A stretch of 64,000 nucleotides of DNA from NCBI GenBank assembly GCA_963793025.1, contig CAWBYL010000003.1, positions 1 through 64,000 on the forward strand, given 5' to 3'. The notes beneath the pieces are model-generated. The model saw only the letters and a list, made by a program, of their open reading frames with translations, was not told the origin of the DNA and searched no databases. Position 1 is the stretch's first letter, and every line of letters starts with the position of its first letter. Origin of the DNA: CAWBYL01 sp963793025. Lineage in GTDB: Bacteria > Actinomycetota > Acidimicrobiia > Acidimicrobiales > Acidimicrobilacustridaceae. Made by a program: the position numbers and the translations under genes. Shown here piece by piece: positions 48,146 to 57,866 of the stretch.

Positions 48146-49255
48146 TCAGACCTCGAGGCCCTGGGAGAGGCCCTCGACCGTCTCGATGTACTCCTCGACG
48201 AGCTGGAACATGACGTCGCGCACCGGACGGACGTCGTTCATCGAACCGACGATCTGCCCGACCGGGGCGAAGGCCAGATCGGCCCGACCGGACCGGGCGA
48301 TGCGGGCGTTGGCCTCCGAGGTGAGGATGTTCTGCAGGGGCATGCCGAGCGGACCCGGACCGTCGGGGTCGACCCAGGCGTCGGTCCACTGGTTGCGCAG
48401 CATGCGAGCCGGCTTGCCCGTGTAGCAGCGGGACCGCACGGTGTCGGCCGAGGTGGCCTTGAGGTAGGCCTCGAGCACGGCCGGGCCCGAACCGCTCTCG
48501 GCGGTGGTGAGCCACAACGAGCCCAGCCACACGCCCTGGGCGCCGAGGGACAGGGCGGCGGCGATCTGGCGACCGGTGCCGATGCCACCGGCGGCGAGGA
48601 CCGGCGTCGGGGCCACCGCGTCGACGACCTCGGGCACCAACACCATGGTGGCGATCTCGCCGGTGTGGCCGCCGGCCTCGTACCCCTGGGCGATCACGAC
48701 GTCGACCCCGTTCTGCACGTGGCGCTCGGCGTGCACGGCCTTGCCGGCCAGCGCCGCCACCTTCACCCCGGCGGCGTGGGCCTGGTCGATCACGTCCTTG
48801 GGCGGCGAGCCCAGGGCGTTGGCGATCAACTTGATGGGATGGGCCAGGGCGATCTCGACCTGGCGGTGGGCGACCTCGTCGGTCCAGCCCAGCACGCCGC
48901 CCGCCTTCTCCCCCTCGGGCAGGGGCGGGAGGTCGAAGCGGTCCATCAGCTCGTCGACGTAGCGCCAGTGGTTGGCGTCGATCATCGAGCGGATCTGCTC
49001 GAGCATCTGCTCGGGGTTGCCGCCCTCCACGTCGACCGACTTCTGGGGCATGACGGTGTCGACGCCGTAGGGCTTGCCGTCGACGTGCTCGTCGATCCAG
49101 TCGAGCTCGATCTCGAGCTGCTCGGGACTGAAGCCGACGGCCCCGAGCACGCCCATGCCACCGGCCTTGCTCACCGCGGCGACCACGTCACGGCAGTGCG
49201 TGAAGGCGAAGATCGGGTACTCGATGCCGAACATGTCGCACAGCGGCGTTTGCAT
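48146..49255 (-). CDS. Nitronate monooxygenase-family flavoprotein
   Basis: 369 residues from ATG 49255, preceded by GGAGG. The FMN TIM-barrel has TPLCDMFGIEYPIFAFTHCR, AVSKAGGMGVLGAVGFSPEQ, VAALAGKAVHAERHVQNGVD, VVIAQGYEAGGHTGEIATMV, VLAAGGIGTGRQIAAALSLG and AQGVWLGSLWLTT. QGxEAGGHxG and GGIGTG are standard NMO motifs. The reaction in the family is oxidation of alkyl nitronates, or use as a flavin enoyl reductase. The frame is open further upstream (to 50233) on the P450 antisense, which is not real. It is divergent from the P450. Confidence 0.9.
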   Translation of the reverse strand: MQTPLCDMFGIEYPIFAFTHCRDVVAAVSKAGGMGVLGAVGFSPEQLEIELDWIDEHVDGKPYGVDTVMPQKSVDVEGGNPEQMLEQIRSMIDANHWRYVDELMDRFDLPPLPEGEKAGGVLGWTDEVAHRQVEIALAHPIKLIANALGSPPKDVIDQAHAAGVKVAALAGKAVHAERHVQNGVDVVIAQGYEAGGHTGEIATMVLVPEVVDAVAPTPVLAAGGIGTGRQIAAALSLGAQGVWLGSLWLTTAESGSGPAVLEAYLKATSADTVRSRCYTGKPARMLRNQWTDAWVDPDGPGPLGMPLQNILTSEANARIARSGRADLAFAPVGQIVGSMNDVRPVRDVMFQLVEEYIETVEGLSQGLEV

Positions 49256-49297
49256 CTCATCCTCCAGGGACGTCTCGGTCTGTCCCCAACCTAGGAC

Positions 49298-49314
49298 CGA
49301 AGGCGCCGCCTTCG
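49298..49314. promoter_or_regulatory. 17-bp palindrome in divergent NMO/P450 promoter region
   Basis: CGAAGGCG and CGCCTTCG flank one central base (C at 49306). It lies 43 bp before the nitronate monooxygenase start and about 120 bp before the P450 start. It may be an operator or, less probably, a small hairpin in the NMO leader. Confidence 0.4.
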
Positions 49315-49432
49315 CTGAGCTGCCCTGAGGGTGGCGTCCGCCGTTGGTGAAACCTGTGGATGAGCGAGTACTTCGATGCCATACTAAATCGCGTCGTCCG
49401 GGGGACTCCGGCCGAGGACGCAGCTCTGGGGA

Positions 49433-50686
49433 ATGACTGTGACTGATCTCGCCAACGCGAACTTCTTCCGCGACCCGACGGTCCAGGCCGATCCGTACCC
49501 CTACTTCGACGCCCTGCGAGACCGGGCTCCGGTGTGGCAGGAGCCGCACTTCGGGGTGTTCATGGTGACCGGCCACGACGAGGCCCTCACCGTCTACAAC
49601 GACTCCGCCACCTTCTCGTCGTGCAACGTGGTGAGCGGCCCCTTCGTGAGGTTCCCCGAGCCCTTCGAGGGCGACGACGTCACCGACATCATCGAACGCC
49701 ACCGCGACGAGCTGCCCTTCAGCGACCAGCTCCCGTCGTTCGACCCGCCCCGCCACACCGCCCACCGGGCGCTGATGATGCGGCTGCTGACCCCGGGCCG
49801 ACTGCGGGCCAACGAGGAGTTCATGGAACGGCTCTCCGACGAGCTCCTCGAGAAGCTGGTCGAGCAAGGCGGCAGCGAGTTCATCAGCGCCTTCGCCGCG
49901 CCGTTCACCCTGCTGGTGATCGCCGACCTGGAAGGCGTCCCCGAAGCCGACCACGGCCTGTTCGCCGCCCGTCTCACCAAGCTGCCCGAGGACATGGAGC
50001 ACAAGCCCCTCGAGTTCCTCTACGAGCAGTTCACGACCTACATCGAGGACCGTCGGCGCGAGCCGCGCGACGACATCATGACGGCGATGGCCACGGCCAC
50101 GTTCCCCGACGGCACCACGCCCGAGGTCGAACGACGTCGCCCTGCTGGCCGCCAACCTCTTCTCCGGTGGCCAGGAGACCACCGTCCGGCTGCTCTCGTT
50201 CGCGCTGCGGATCATCGCCGAGCGCCCCGACATCCAGGAGCGGCTGCGCGACCGACCGGGAGCTCATCCCCAACTTCATCGAGGAGACGCTGCGCTACGA
50301 GAGCCCGCTGCGGGCCCAGTTCCGCATGGCCAAGGTGACGACGACGGTGGCCGGCGTCCACGTCCCCGCCGGGCAGCACGATGATGCTCCTGCCCGGCGC
50401 CGCCAACCGCGACCCGCGCCTGTTCGAGAACCCGGCCGAGTTCGACCTCGACCGGGCCAACGCCCGCTACCACGTGGCCTTCGGCCACGGCATCCACCAC
50501 TGCGCCGGCGCTCACCTGGCCCGGGCCGAGGGTCGGGTCACCATCAACCGCCTGCTCGACCAGACCTCGGACATCGCCATCTCCGAGGACGCCCACGGCC
50601 CCGCCGACGCCCGCCGCTACGAGTACCTGCCCACGTACTTCCTGCGGGGTCTGGCCAGCCTCGAGCTCGAGCTCACCCCGGCCTAG
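49433..50686 (+). CDS. Cytochrome P450, frameshifted
   Basis: 417 residues; the total length is a multiple of three although three frames are used (breaks near 50130, 50250 and 50380), so the indels compensate. It starts MTVTDLANANFFRDPTVQAD at ATG 49433. Core features are the C-helix region SFDPPRHTAHRALMMRLLTP, I-helix NLFSGGQETTVRLLSFALR, ExxR in FIEETLRYESPLRAQFRMAK, heme loop FGHGIHHCAGAHLARAEG and the final YLPTYFLRGLASLELELTPA. Similar P450s in this class hydroxylate steroids, terpenes or cyclic alkanes. It is next to an SDR and a flavin dehydrogenase that could oxidise the resulting alcohol. Confidence 0.85.
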
Positions 50687-50702
50687 GCAGGGCCGGTCGG
50701 CC

Positions 50703-51494
50703 TCAGCTGCCCTCTCGACCGGCGGCGCCCAGCATCAACTTGAGCTGGGAGGCCGGCGGGCCGGCGGTGGTGCCGCCGTCGACGGGCAGCACGATGCCGG
50801 TGATCTGGGCCGACAGGTCGCTGGCCAGGAACAGCGGCGGCCTCGGCCACGTCCTCGGCCGTGCCCTGGCGGGGCAGCGGCTGGGTGTACTTCAGCACCG
50901 CATCCATGTCGTAGGTGGTCATGGCCGTCTGGATCTGCCCGGGCACGAGGCAGTTCACCCGGATGCCGTACTGGGCCACGTCGAGGGCGATCGAGCGGCG
51001 AGGCGTGGATCACCGCCGCCTTGGTGGCCCGGTAGGTGATGAGGCCGGACCCGGCGTTGATGCCGGCGGTGGAGGACGTGTTGATGATCGACCCGCCCCC
51101 GTGGGCCTTCATGTGCCGGGCGGCGCGCTGGCACCCGAGCAGCACGCCGAGCACGTTGATGTCGACCACCCGCTGGAAGTCGCTGAGGTCGTCGTGCAGG
51201 AACCGCACCATGGCGCTGGCCACGCCGGCGTTGTTGGCCATCACGTGCAGGCCGCCGAAGCGCTCGACGGTCGAGTCGACCAGCGCCTGCACCTCGTCGG
51301 CATCGGTGATGTCGGTGCGGGTGAAGGCGGCGGCGTCGCCCAGGCGAGGCAGCGAGCGCCTCGCCGGCCTCGACGTCGACGTCGGCGACGACGACCCGGG
51401 CCCCTTCGGCGACGAAGCGCTCGACGATCGCCCGGCCGATGCCGCTGGCCCCGCCGGTGACGACGGCGACCTTCCCGGCGAGAACCTCGGACAT
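50703..51494 (-). CDS. Short-chain dehydrogenase/reductase, frameshifted
   Basis: 263 residues; length is a multiple of three, with breaks near 51345, 51000 and 50840. The start MSEVLAGKVAVVTGGASGIG at ATG 51494 gives TGxxxGIG; VVVADVD suggests NAD(H). NNAG is in VMANNAGVASAMVRFLHDDL, the catalytic Ser is in SIINTSSTAGINAG, and Tyr/Lys are in YRATKAA. Then NCLVPGQIQTAMTTYDMDAV, ending AGREGS and TGA 50703. It is 3 nt after the flavoprotein gene, so one operon. It probably oxidises a secondary alcohol made by the P450. Confidence 0.85.
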
Positions 51495-51497
51495 CGG

Positions 51498-53213
51498 CTA
51501 CTCCTGGGTCGTGGTGGGTTCGGGCGGCGTGACGGCAGCGAAGGCGTCGGCATCGGCGCCCGTGGCGTCGAGGGCCGCCAGGTAGCCGAAGACCATCGTG
51601 TTGGCGATGCTGGCACCGGGACCGAGGTAGTGGCGGCCCATCACCGTGGCGGTGATGTTGCCGGTGGCGTAGAGGCCGGCGATGGGCTGGCCCTGCTGGT
51701 CGAGGACCCGGGCGTGCTCGTCGGTCACCAGCCCGCCGCAGGTGCCGATGTCGCCGGGCAGGACCTCGACGGCGTAGTACGGCGCCTCGTCGATGGGCCC
51801 GAGGCACGGATGCACCTTGCGGTTGGGGTCACCGAGCGAGCGGTTGTACGCCGACTCGCCCCGGCCGAAGTCGGGATCGATCCCCTTCTCGGCGTTGGCG
51901 TTGAACCGCTCGACCGTCTCGGCCAGGCCAGCGGGGTCGATGCCGCACATGCGAGCGAGGTCGCCGAGGGTCCAGGCCTGCTTGAGCCGACCGCTCTCGA
52001 GCATCTGGCGGGGGAACCGGCCCGGGCTGGAGCGCACGTGGGCGTACCGCTTGCGGTAGCGGTCGTCGAAGATCAGCCAGCACGGCACCGCCGCGCTGGT
52101 CTTGTCGCGGGCGTACATGGCCTTGCCCACCTCCATGTACGAGTTCGACTCGTTCACGAAGCGCTGGCCGGCGGCGTCGACGTAGATCGTGCGGGGCCGC
52201 TGGCGGGCCTGGTCGAGGGTCGACTGCCCGAACCGCCCGGTGCGGGGGGCGGGCAGCCACCACGCCTCGTCCATCAGGTCGGTCCGGGCCCCGAGGTCCA
52301 TGGCCGTGCGCATCGCCTCACCGGTGTCGCCCGGGTTGGCCATCGACCACTTGGCCCCGTTGGGCTGGTCGCCCCCGAACTCACCACGCATCTCGGGGTT
52401 GTGGGCGAAGCCTCCGGCGGCCAGCAGCACACCCTGTCGGGCCCGGATCAGCACCGGCTTCCCGTCCCGCACGGTGCGGACCCCGACGACCCGGCCGTCC
52501 TCGACGATCAGGTCCTCGAGCGGCGCCTCGGTCCACACGGGGATCCCGCGGTCGATGGCGACGGCCAGCATCTGGGCGATGAGCGAGGCGCCGTTGGTCA
52601 GCAACGCCTGGCCGCGGACCCGGGCCAGAGCGGTGCGGATGGCGACCCGGGCGGAGACGGCGAAGGCCCCGACGCTGCGGTTGTAGTTCGACAACGAGCG
52701 GGCTTCGTTGGTCATCACCGCCAGGCCGAGGCTCTGAGCCAGACCGGGCTGGAGCTTGTCGAGCCAGTCGCCCAGCACCCGACCGTCGAACGGGGTGGGC
52801 TCGACGGCCCGGCCCTCGTCGATGCCGCCGGGGGCGTCGGAGTAGTAGTCGCTGTAGCCGAGGCAGTGCACGAAGCCGACGCCGAGGCGTTGGAGGAACG
52901 AGATCATCTCGGGGCCGGCGGTGAGGAAGGCGTGGCGCCGTTCGGGCGAGGACGCCGGACCCACGTCACCGACGACGGCCTCGAAGTGGGCCATGGCCCG
53001 GTCGTAGGAGTCGGGGATCCCGTCGGCCCGCATGACCGGGTTGTCGGGCACCCAGACGACGCCGCCGGACATGGCGGTGGAGCCGCCGATGAGCTCCTGC
53101 TTCTCGAGCACCAGGGCGCGGGCCCCGGCCTGGTCGGCGGTCAGGGCGGCGACCAGGCCGCCACCACCCGATCCGACGATCACGAAGTCGACCGTGGTGT
53201 CCCATGCGGTCAT
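51498..53213 (-). CDS. FAD-dependent dehydrogenase (3-ketosteroid delta1-dehydrogenase-like)
   Basis: 571 residues from ATG 53213. The FAD site is DFVIVGSGGGGLVAALTADQ, LVLEKQELIGGSTAMSGGVV. Further features are GVLLAAGGFAHNPEMRGEFG, the mid-region AWTLGDLARMCGIDPAGLAE, and the end DIGTCGGLVTDEHARVLDQQ, GLYATGNITATVMGRHYLGP, GASIANTMVFGYLA. These are typical of the FAD_binding_2 group with KstD and fumarate reductase. N-LGPGxSIxxxMVFGY is the C-terminal FAD loop. A steroid is one possible substrate; no kstR/kstD-type neighbours confirm it. The next gene downstream is the SDR. Confidence 0.88.
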   Translation of the reverse strand: MTAWDTTVDFVIVGSGGGGLVAALTADQAGARALVLEKQELIGGSTAMSGGVVWVPDNPVMRADGIPDSYDRAMAHFEAVVGDVGPASSPERRHAFLTAGPEMISFLQRLGVGFVHCLGYSDYYSDAPGGIDEGRAVEPTPFDGRVLGDWLDKLQPGLAQSLGLAVMTNEARSLSNYNRSVGAFAVSARVAIRTALARVRGQALLTNGASLIAQMLAVAIDRGIPVWTEAPLEDLIVEDGRVVGVRTVRDGKPVLIRARQGVLLAAGGFAHNPEMRGEFGGDQPNGAKWSMANPGDTGEAMRTAMDLGARTDLMDEAWWLPAPRTGRFGQSTLDQARQRPRTIYVDAAGQRFVNESNSYMEVGKAMYARDKTSAAVPCWLIFDDRYRKRYAHVRSSPGRFPRQMLESGRLKQAWTLGDLARMCGIDPAGLAETVERFNANAEKGIDPDFGRGESAYNRSLGDPNRKVHPCLGPIDEAPYYAVEVLPGDIGTCGGLVTDEHARVLDQQGQPIAGLYATGNITATVMGRHYLGPGASIANTMVFGYLAALDATGADADAFAAVTPPEPTTTQE

Positions 53214-53266
53214 GTCCCGTCGCTCCCCATCGCTCGCTTCCCCCCAGCAGGCCACAAAAGGACCCG

Positions 53267-53296
53267 TTGACAGATACTACGACATCAAAGTAAAAC
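53267..53296 (+). promoter_or_regulatory. Sigma-70-like promoter for the amidohydrolase operon
   Basis: TTGACA (53267-53272) and TAAAAC (53291-53296), spaced 18 bp, are the only near-consensus boxes in this region. They lie 30 bp upstream of the ATG at 53326. The region is AT-rich compared with its neighbours. Confidence 0.45.
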
Positions 53297-53325
53297 AGCA
53301 AGGGCTCACAGGGGACGGAGGTCGG

Positions 53326-54501
53326 ATGACCGCTGACACAGGCACGCTCACCTATCCGCCGGGGGGATTCGGGGCGCCGAAGGACCGCACCGGCCACGCC
53401 GGCGGTGACACGGGGTTGCCGCCCGGCACCGAGGTGTTCTCCGCCGACGACCACATCTCGTTGGCCGAGGACATCTTCTACGAGCGGTTCCCCGCCTCGA
53501 TGAAGGAGCAGGCCCCACGCGTCGTCCGGGAGGACGGGGCCTGGACGCTCGCCATCGGCGGGAAGACCTTCCTGCCCAAGGAGTTCACCGCGGTGCTCGA
53601 GCAGTACGACCCGTTGGTCGGCGCCGGCACCAACGACGTCGAGGCCCGCATCGGCCAACTCGAGTCGGACGGCGTCCACCGCGAGCTGGCCTTCCCCAAC
53701 GCCCTGCTGGGCCTGATGGGCTGGCCCGACAAGGCCGTGCGGGAGCTGTGCTTCCGGGTCTACAACGAGCACATCGCCGACCTGCAGGACGCCTCGGAGG
53801 GCCGCTTCTACGGGGTCGGGATGATCAACTGGTGGGACGGCGACGGAGCCCGACGCACCCTCACCGAGCTGAAGGAGCTGGGCCTCACCACCTTCTGGAT
53901 GCCGCTGAAGCCCGGAGCTCGCGACGACGGCAAGCCCATCGACTACAACCACCCGGCCATGTACCCGGTGTGGGAGGCCATCGAGGAGAGCGGCCTCCCC
54001 GTCGCCCACCACATCGGCGAAGCGCCGCTGGCCTCGCCGTGCCGCGACAACAGCGTGCTCGTCGGCATGGTCCACAACGTGGCGTCGTTCCGGGAGATGT
54101 TCGGCCGCTACGTGTTCGGCGGGATCCTCGACCGCCATCCCGGCATCAACGTGGGCTGGTTCGAGGGCGGCATCAACTGGGTGCCCGCCGCCATCCAGGA
54201 CGCCGAGCACATGTACGCGTCGCTCCAGCACATGGCCGACCACGAGATCGAGCACGAGGTCGCCCACTACTGGACCGAGCACATGTACGCCTCGTTCATG
54301 GTCGATCCGCTCGGGCTCGAGCTGATCGACCGGATCGGCGTCGACCGGGTGATGTGGTCGTCGGACTACCCCCACAACGAGAGCACCTACGGGTACTCGG
54401 AGCAGTCGCTCGCCAGCGTCGTCGACCACCTCGGCCCCGACGCCGCCGTCAAGGTGGTCAGCACCAACGTGCGGACCTTCCTCGGGCTCGGGGACTCGTG
54501 A
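53326..54501 (+). CDS. Amidohydrolase-family (Amidohydro_2) protein
   Basis: 391 residues. ATG 53326 follows a GGAGG-like sequence. Key parts: EVFSADDHISLAEDIFYERF (metal-binding DDH in place of HxH), DVEARIGQLESDGVHRELAF, WDGDGARRTLTELKELGLTT, VAHHIGEAPLA, VGWFEGGINWVPAAIQDAEH and the late metal Asp in VMWSSDYPHNESTYGYSEQS. The order follows TIM-barrel Amidohydro_2 enzymes, including decarboxylases and ring hydrolases of aromatic catabolism. A long N-terminal 35 residues (TYPPGGFGAPKDRTGHAGGD) is family-variable. First gene of a five-gene operon with M24, M24, hydratase and CoA-transferase. Confidence 0.88.
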   Translation: MTADTGTLTYPPGGFGAPKDRTGHAGGDTGLPPGTEVFSADDHISLAEDIFYERFPASMKEQAPRVVREDGAWTLAIGGKTFLPKEFTAVLEQYDPLVGAGTNDVEARIGQLESDGVHRELAFPNALLGLMGWPDKAVRELCFRVYNEHIADLQDASEGRFYGVGMINWWDGDGARRTLTELKELGLTTFWMPLKPGARDDGKPIDYNHPAMYPVWEAIEESGLPVAHHIGEAPLASPCRDNSVLVGMVHNVASFREMFGRYVFGGILDRHPGINVGWFEGGINWVPAAIQDAEHMYASLQHMADHEIEHEVAHYWTEHMYASFMVDPLGLELIDRIGVDRVMWSSDYPHNESTYGYSEQSLASVVDHLGPDAAVKVVSTNVRTFLGLGDS

Positions 54502-55731
54502 GCGATCTCCTCAGCTCCACTCCGAGCGGTCTCGACCTCCCGGCGGAGCCCGACCTCGGCCGGATGCAACGCGAGCGGGGCGCCCGGCTGCGTTCGCTGA
54601 TGGCCGACAAGGGAATCGACGCCCTGGTGCTTCTGGCCAACGCCAACGTCTCCTACGCCACCGGGGCGACGTGGCCGCTGAGCGACGCCGGACGGGGCAA
54701 CGTCGAGCGGCCGGTGGCCGTCGTGCTGGCCGACGACGACATGCCCCACCTGTTCACCCCGTTCCCGGACGGTGCCGCCGACCTGGGCCTCGACGCCGAC
54801 CACCTCCACGGGCCGACGTACCTCGACCTGGGTGAGGGCGTCGCGGCGTTCGCCCGGGCGCTGCGCGAGCTGGCCCCGACCAGCGCGACCGTCGCCATCG
54901 ACGAGCTCACCGGGGCCATGCACCACGACCGCGAGCAGCTCCTCGCCGACTGGCCCCCGCGTCCGGCCAGCGAGGTCATGGGCGCGGCCCGGGTCACCAA
55001 GACCCCCGACGAGCTGGCCTGCCTGCGCCACGCGCTCTGGATCAGCGAGCAGGCCATGGCCGAGGTGCAGGCCGGGCTCGTCCCCGGGGCCCGCCAGACC
55101 GATCTGACGGCGACGTACCTCCATCGGGTCTTCGAGCTGGGGGCGGAGGCCAACGTCCTCGACCCCATCTGGCAGGTCATGCCCGCCTCGCAGGCCGACC
55201 TGCCGTGGACCACCCATGGCGACATCGCCTGCCCGCTGTTGAGCACGCGAGCGCGAGCTGGCCGAGGGTGACGTGGTGTGGGTCGACTCGGGCATCGGCT
55301 ACCGGGGATTCCACTCCGACTTCGGCCGCACGTGGGTCGTGGGCCGGGCGCCCACGGCCCGCCAGCAGGCCCAACACGACCGGTGGCAGGAGATCAACGG
55401 TGCCGTCCTGGAGGTGCTGCGGGCCGGCGTCACCGGCGCCGAGCTCACTGCCGCGGCCATCGAGGTGGGCGGCGACGGGCGGCCGTGGATGGACCACTTC
55501 TACCTGGGCCACGGCCTCGGCCTCGACAGCGCCGAGGCGCCCTACGTGGGCACCGACCTGGGCGACTCCTACGACCGACGCCTCGTCCTCGAGGCGGGCA
55601 CGGTGATCGTCATCGAGCCCGTCGTCTGGGACGAGGGCCACAGCGGCTACCGCTCCGAGAACGTGCACGTGGTCACCGAAGAAGGCTCCATGAACCTCAC
55701 CGACTACCCCTACTCCCCCTATGGCGACTGA
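54498..55731 (+). CDS. M24-family (creatinase/aminopeptidase P-like) protein, one frameshift
   Basis: About 410 residues from GTG 54498, overlapping the previous stop. The N-terminal creatinase domain (RERGARLRSLMADKGIDALV, LLANANVSYATGATWPLSDA) leads to a pita-bread domain. Metal ligands of the M24 site are all present: Asp and Asp in VWVDSGIGYRGFHSDFGRTW, His in YLGHGLGLDSAEAP, Glu in VIVIEPVVW and Glu in YRSENVHVVTEEG. A one-base break near 55248 interrupts ST-RERELAEGD. It probably hydrolyses an amide, guanidine or imide rather than a peptide, given the catabolic neighbours. It overlaps the next gene by 11 bp. Confidence 0.85.
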
Positions 55732-56865
55732 GCCCCGTCCCGACGATCCCGCCCTCCGCCGGGGCCGGCGCGTCCGATTGTTCGACGCCATGGCGGCCGA
55801 CGACCTCGACGTGCTCGTGCTCGGGCGGGTCGCCAACATCCGCTACGCCTCGGGCGTGCCCGTCCTGTGGAATGCCGGCACCCGCCCGTTCGGCCCCGGC
55901 TGCGTGGTCGTGCGGGCCACCGAGGAGATCTTCCTCCTCAGCACCTGGGACGAAGGGGTCCCCGAGGAGATCCCCCACGACCACCTCTTCGGGATCACCT
56001 GGAACCCGATGAACTACGTGACCCTCCTGAAGGGGATCGCCCGCGACGCCGCGCCCCGCCGGGTCGGCACCGACGCCATGTCGCCGCTGTTCGCCCAGCT
56101 GCTGCCCATGGCCTTCGGGGATGCCGCCATCGTCGACGGCGGGCCCGCGCTGCGGGCCGCCCGGCGCATCAAGACCACCGACGAGATCAAAGCCATCCGG
56201 GCGGCCGTCGAGGTGGCCGAGGAGGCCATGGCCAGCGCGGTCGACGCGCTGCGCCCCGGGGTCAGCGAGCGGGAGCTGACCGGTGTGTTCATGGACGCCA
56301 TGGCCTCGCAGGGCGTCACCACACCGGCCACCCAGGACGTCGTGCGCATCAGCGGGGCGGGGGTGGCCGCACCGGCCACGAGGACCGCCGCGCCCAGGCC
56401 GGCGAGCTGGTGTCGTTCGACGCCGGGGTCGTGGCCGACGGCTACAACGGCGAGGTGGGCCGCACCTGGCCCGTCGACCTCGACGAGCGGTCGCCCTCCG
56501 TCCGCGACCTGTACCGTCGCTCCGACGAGCTGTGGGACCTACTGATCGACGCCTGCCAGCCCGGAGCATCCGCCGCCGGTCTGCTCGAGGCCTACCGACT
56601 GGCCGGCGAGCCCCTGCCCGGCGGTCCCGTGGCCCGAGGTGTCGGCCTCGGGTTCGACGAGCCGGTGATCACCGGCGACCTGCCCGAGACGGCCGCCCGC
56701 GAGATCCTCGACCCCGGCGTCGTGCTCGTCGTCACCGGCTGCGTGTCCGACGACGCCGTCGGCTCGATCGTCACCCACGAGGTGATCCTCATCACCGCCC
56801 TCGGGCCCGAGATGGTGACCTCCAGCCCGTTCTGGCACCGTGAGCACGTAGGAGCACTCCCATGA
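55721..56865 (+). CDS. Second M24-fold protein, metal ligands lost, one frameshift
   Basis: About 381 residues from ATG 55721. It has the same fold: ADDLDVLVLGRVANIRYASG, VPVLWNAGTRPFGPGC, RRIKTTDEIKAIRAAVEVAE. In the metal site the canonical residues are changed: D-D-H-E-E becomes Asp (VSFDAGVV), Glu (YNGEVGRTW), Arg (VARGVGLGFDEP), Thr (VLVVTGC) and His (VTHEVILIT). The break near 56375 lies before this region, so it does not explain the changes. It may be a non-catalytic partner of the first M24 protein, or use another chemistry. Its stop overlaps the hydratase ATG (ATGA). Confidence 0.8.
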
Positions 56866-57854
56866 CCGACCCCGAACCCGACGCCCGTCCCGAGGGGGCG
56901 GTCGATCCCGAGGCCGAGGTCGACGATCCCGACTGGATCCTCTACGAGAAGGACCGGGCCACCAAGATCGCCACCCTCACCCTGAACCGGCCCGACCACC
57001 TCAACGCGCCCACCATCGGGATGCGGCTCCGCTACGCCGACCTGCTCCACCAGGCCAACATCGACGACGACGTGAAGGTCCTCGTCATCCGCGGTTCCGG
57101 CGACGACTTCGGCACCGGGCAGGACCTGCCCGAGTTCATGGAGGCCGTGCGCACCGACGACGGCCTGCTGCGCGAGGTGCAGCTCGAGGACGCCGACGTC
57201 ACCTATCCGCCGCGCCGCAACTTCCGCCACGGCGCCACCGCCACCCAGTGGTTCGCCGACCCCCGGGGGGGCTGCCGCACCCTCCAGGAGTTCAAGAAGA
57301 TCAGCATCGTGGAGGCCAAGGGCTACTGCTACGGCTGGCACTTCTACCAAGCGGGTGACGCCGACCTGGTGATCTCGTCGGACGACGCCCTGTTCGGTCA
57401 CGCCGCGTGGCGTTACGCCGGCGCCGCGCCGCGGATGTGGTGGTGGGCCATGTCGATGGGGATCCGCAAGTTCCAGGAGATGGTGTTCACCGGCCGGCCC
57501 TTCACCGCCGCCGAGATGGCCGAGGTCGGCTTCGTCAACAGCGTCGTGCCCCGCGACGAACTGGAGGCCGAGGTCCACAAGTACGCCCTGGCCTGCGCCC
57601 AGAACCGGTCGACCGACGTCATCTTCATGCAGAAGACCTTCTTCGAGATCATGAAGCAGTTCCAGGGTGAGTACATGGGGAGCCTGGTGAGCGGCGTCCT
57701 GGAGTCGCTGACCGGTTACGGCCGCCCCGACCAGAACGAGATGTCCACCGACGAGGCCATCGACCAGGGCCTGTCCAAGGCGGTCAAGGACTTCGACTCC
57801 CGGTTCCCCCCCGAGTGGCGGCTCAGCAAGAAGGGCCGTGAGGCGACCGAGTAG
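56862..57854 (+). CDS. Enoyl-CoA hydratase/isomerase-family protein
   Basis: 330 residues. An acidic N-terminal tail precedes a crotonase fold: TLTLNRPDHLNAPTIGMRLR, VLVIRGSGDDFGTGQDLPEF (oxyanion hole, GSGDDFGTG), ISIVEAKGYCYGWHFYQAGD and ADLVISSDDALFGHAAWRYA, then FTGRPFTAAEMAEVGFVNSV. An insertion of about 40 residues lies between residues 100 and 145 (MEAVRTDDGLLREVQLEDAD, VTYPPRRNFRHGATATQWF). It is longer than usual hydratases (about 260). It may act on a bulky cyclic acyl-CoA. The operon continues 12 nt later with the CoA-transferase. Confidence 0.88.
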   Translation: MTDPEPDARPEGAVDPEAEVDDPDWILYEKDRATKIATLTLNRPDHLNAPTIGMRLRYADLLHQANIDDDVKVLVIRGSGDDFGTGQDLPEFMEAVRTDDGLLREVQLEDADVTYPPRRNFRHGATATQWFADPRGGCRTLQEFKKISIVEAKGYCYGWHFYQAGDADLVISSDDALFGHAAWRYAGAAPRMWWWAMSMGIRKFQEMVFTGRPFTAAEMAEVGFVNSVVPRDELEAEVHKYALACAQNRSTDVIFMQKTFFEIMKQFQGEYMGSLVSGVLESLTGYGRPDQNEMSTDEAIDQGLSKAVKDFDSRFPPEWRLSKKGREATE

Positions 57855-57866
57855 TCGACCCCGACG

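Noticed and set aside
49256..50233. Upstream extension of the nitronate monooxygenase frame
   Set aside because: It is open only because it mirrors the P450 gene; the ATG at 49255 has GGAGG and the family N-terminus.
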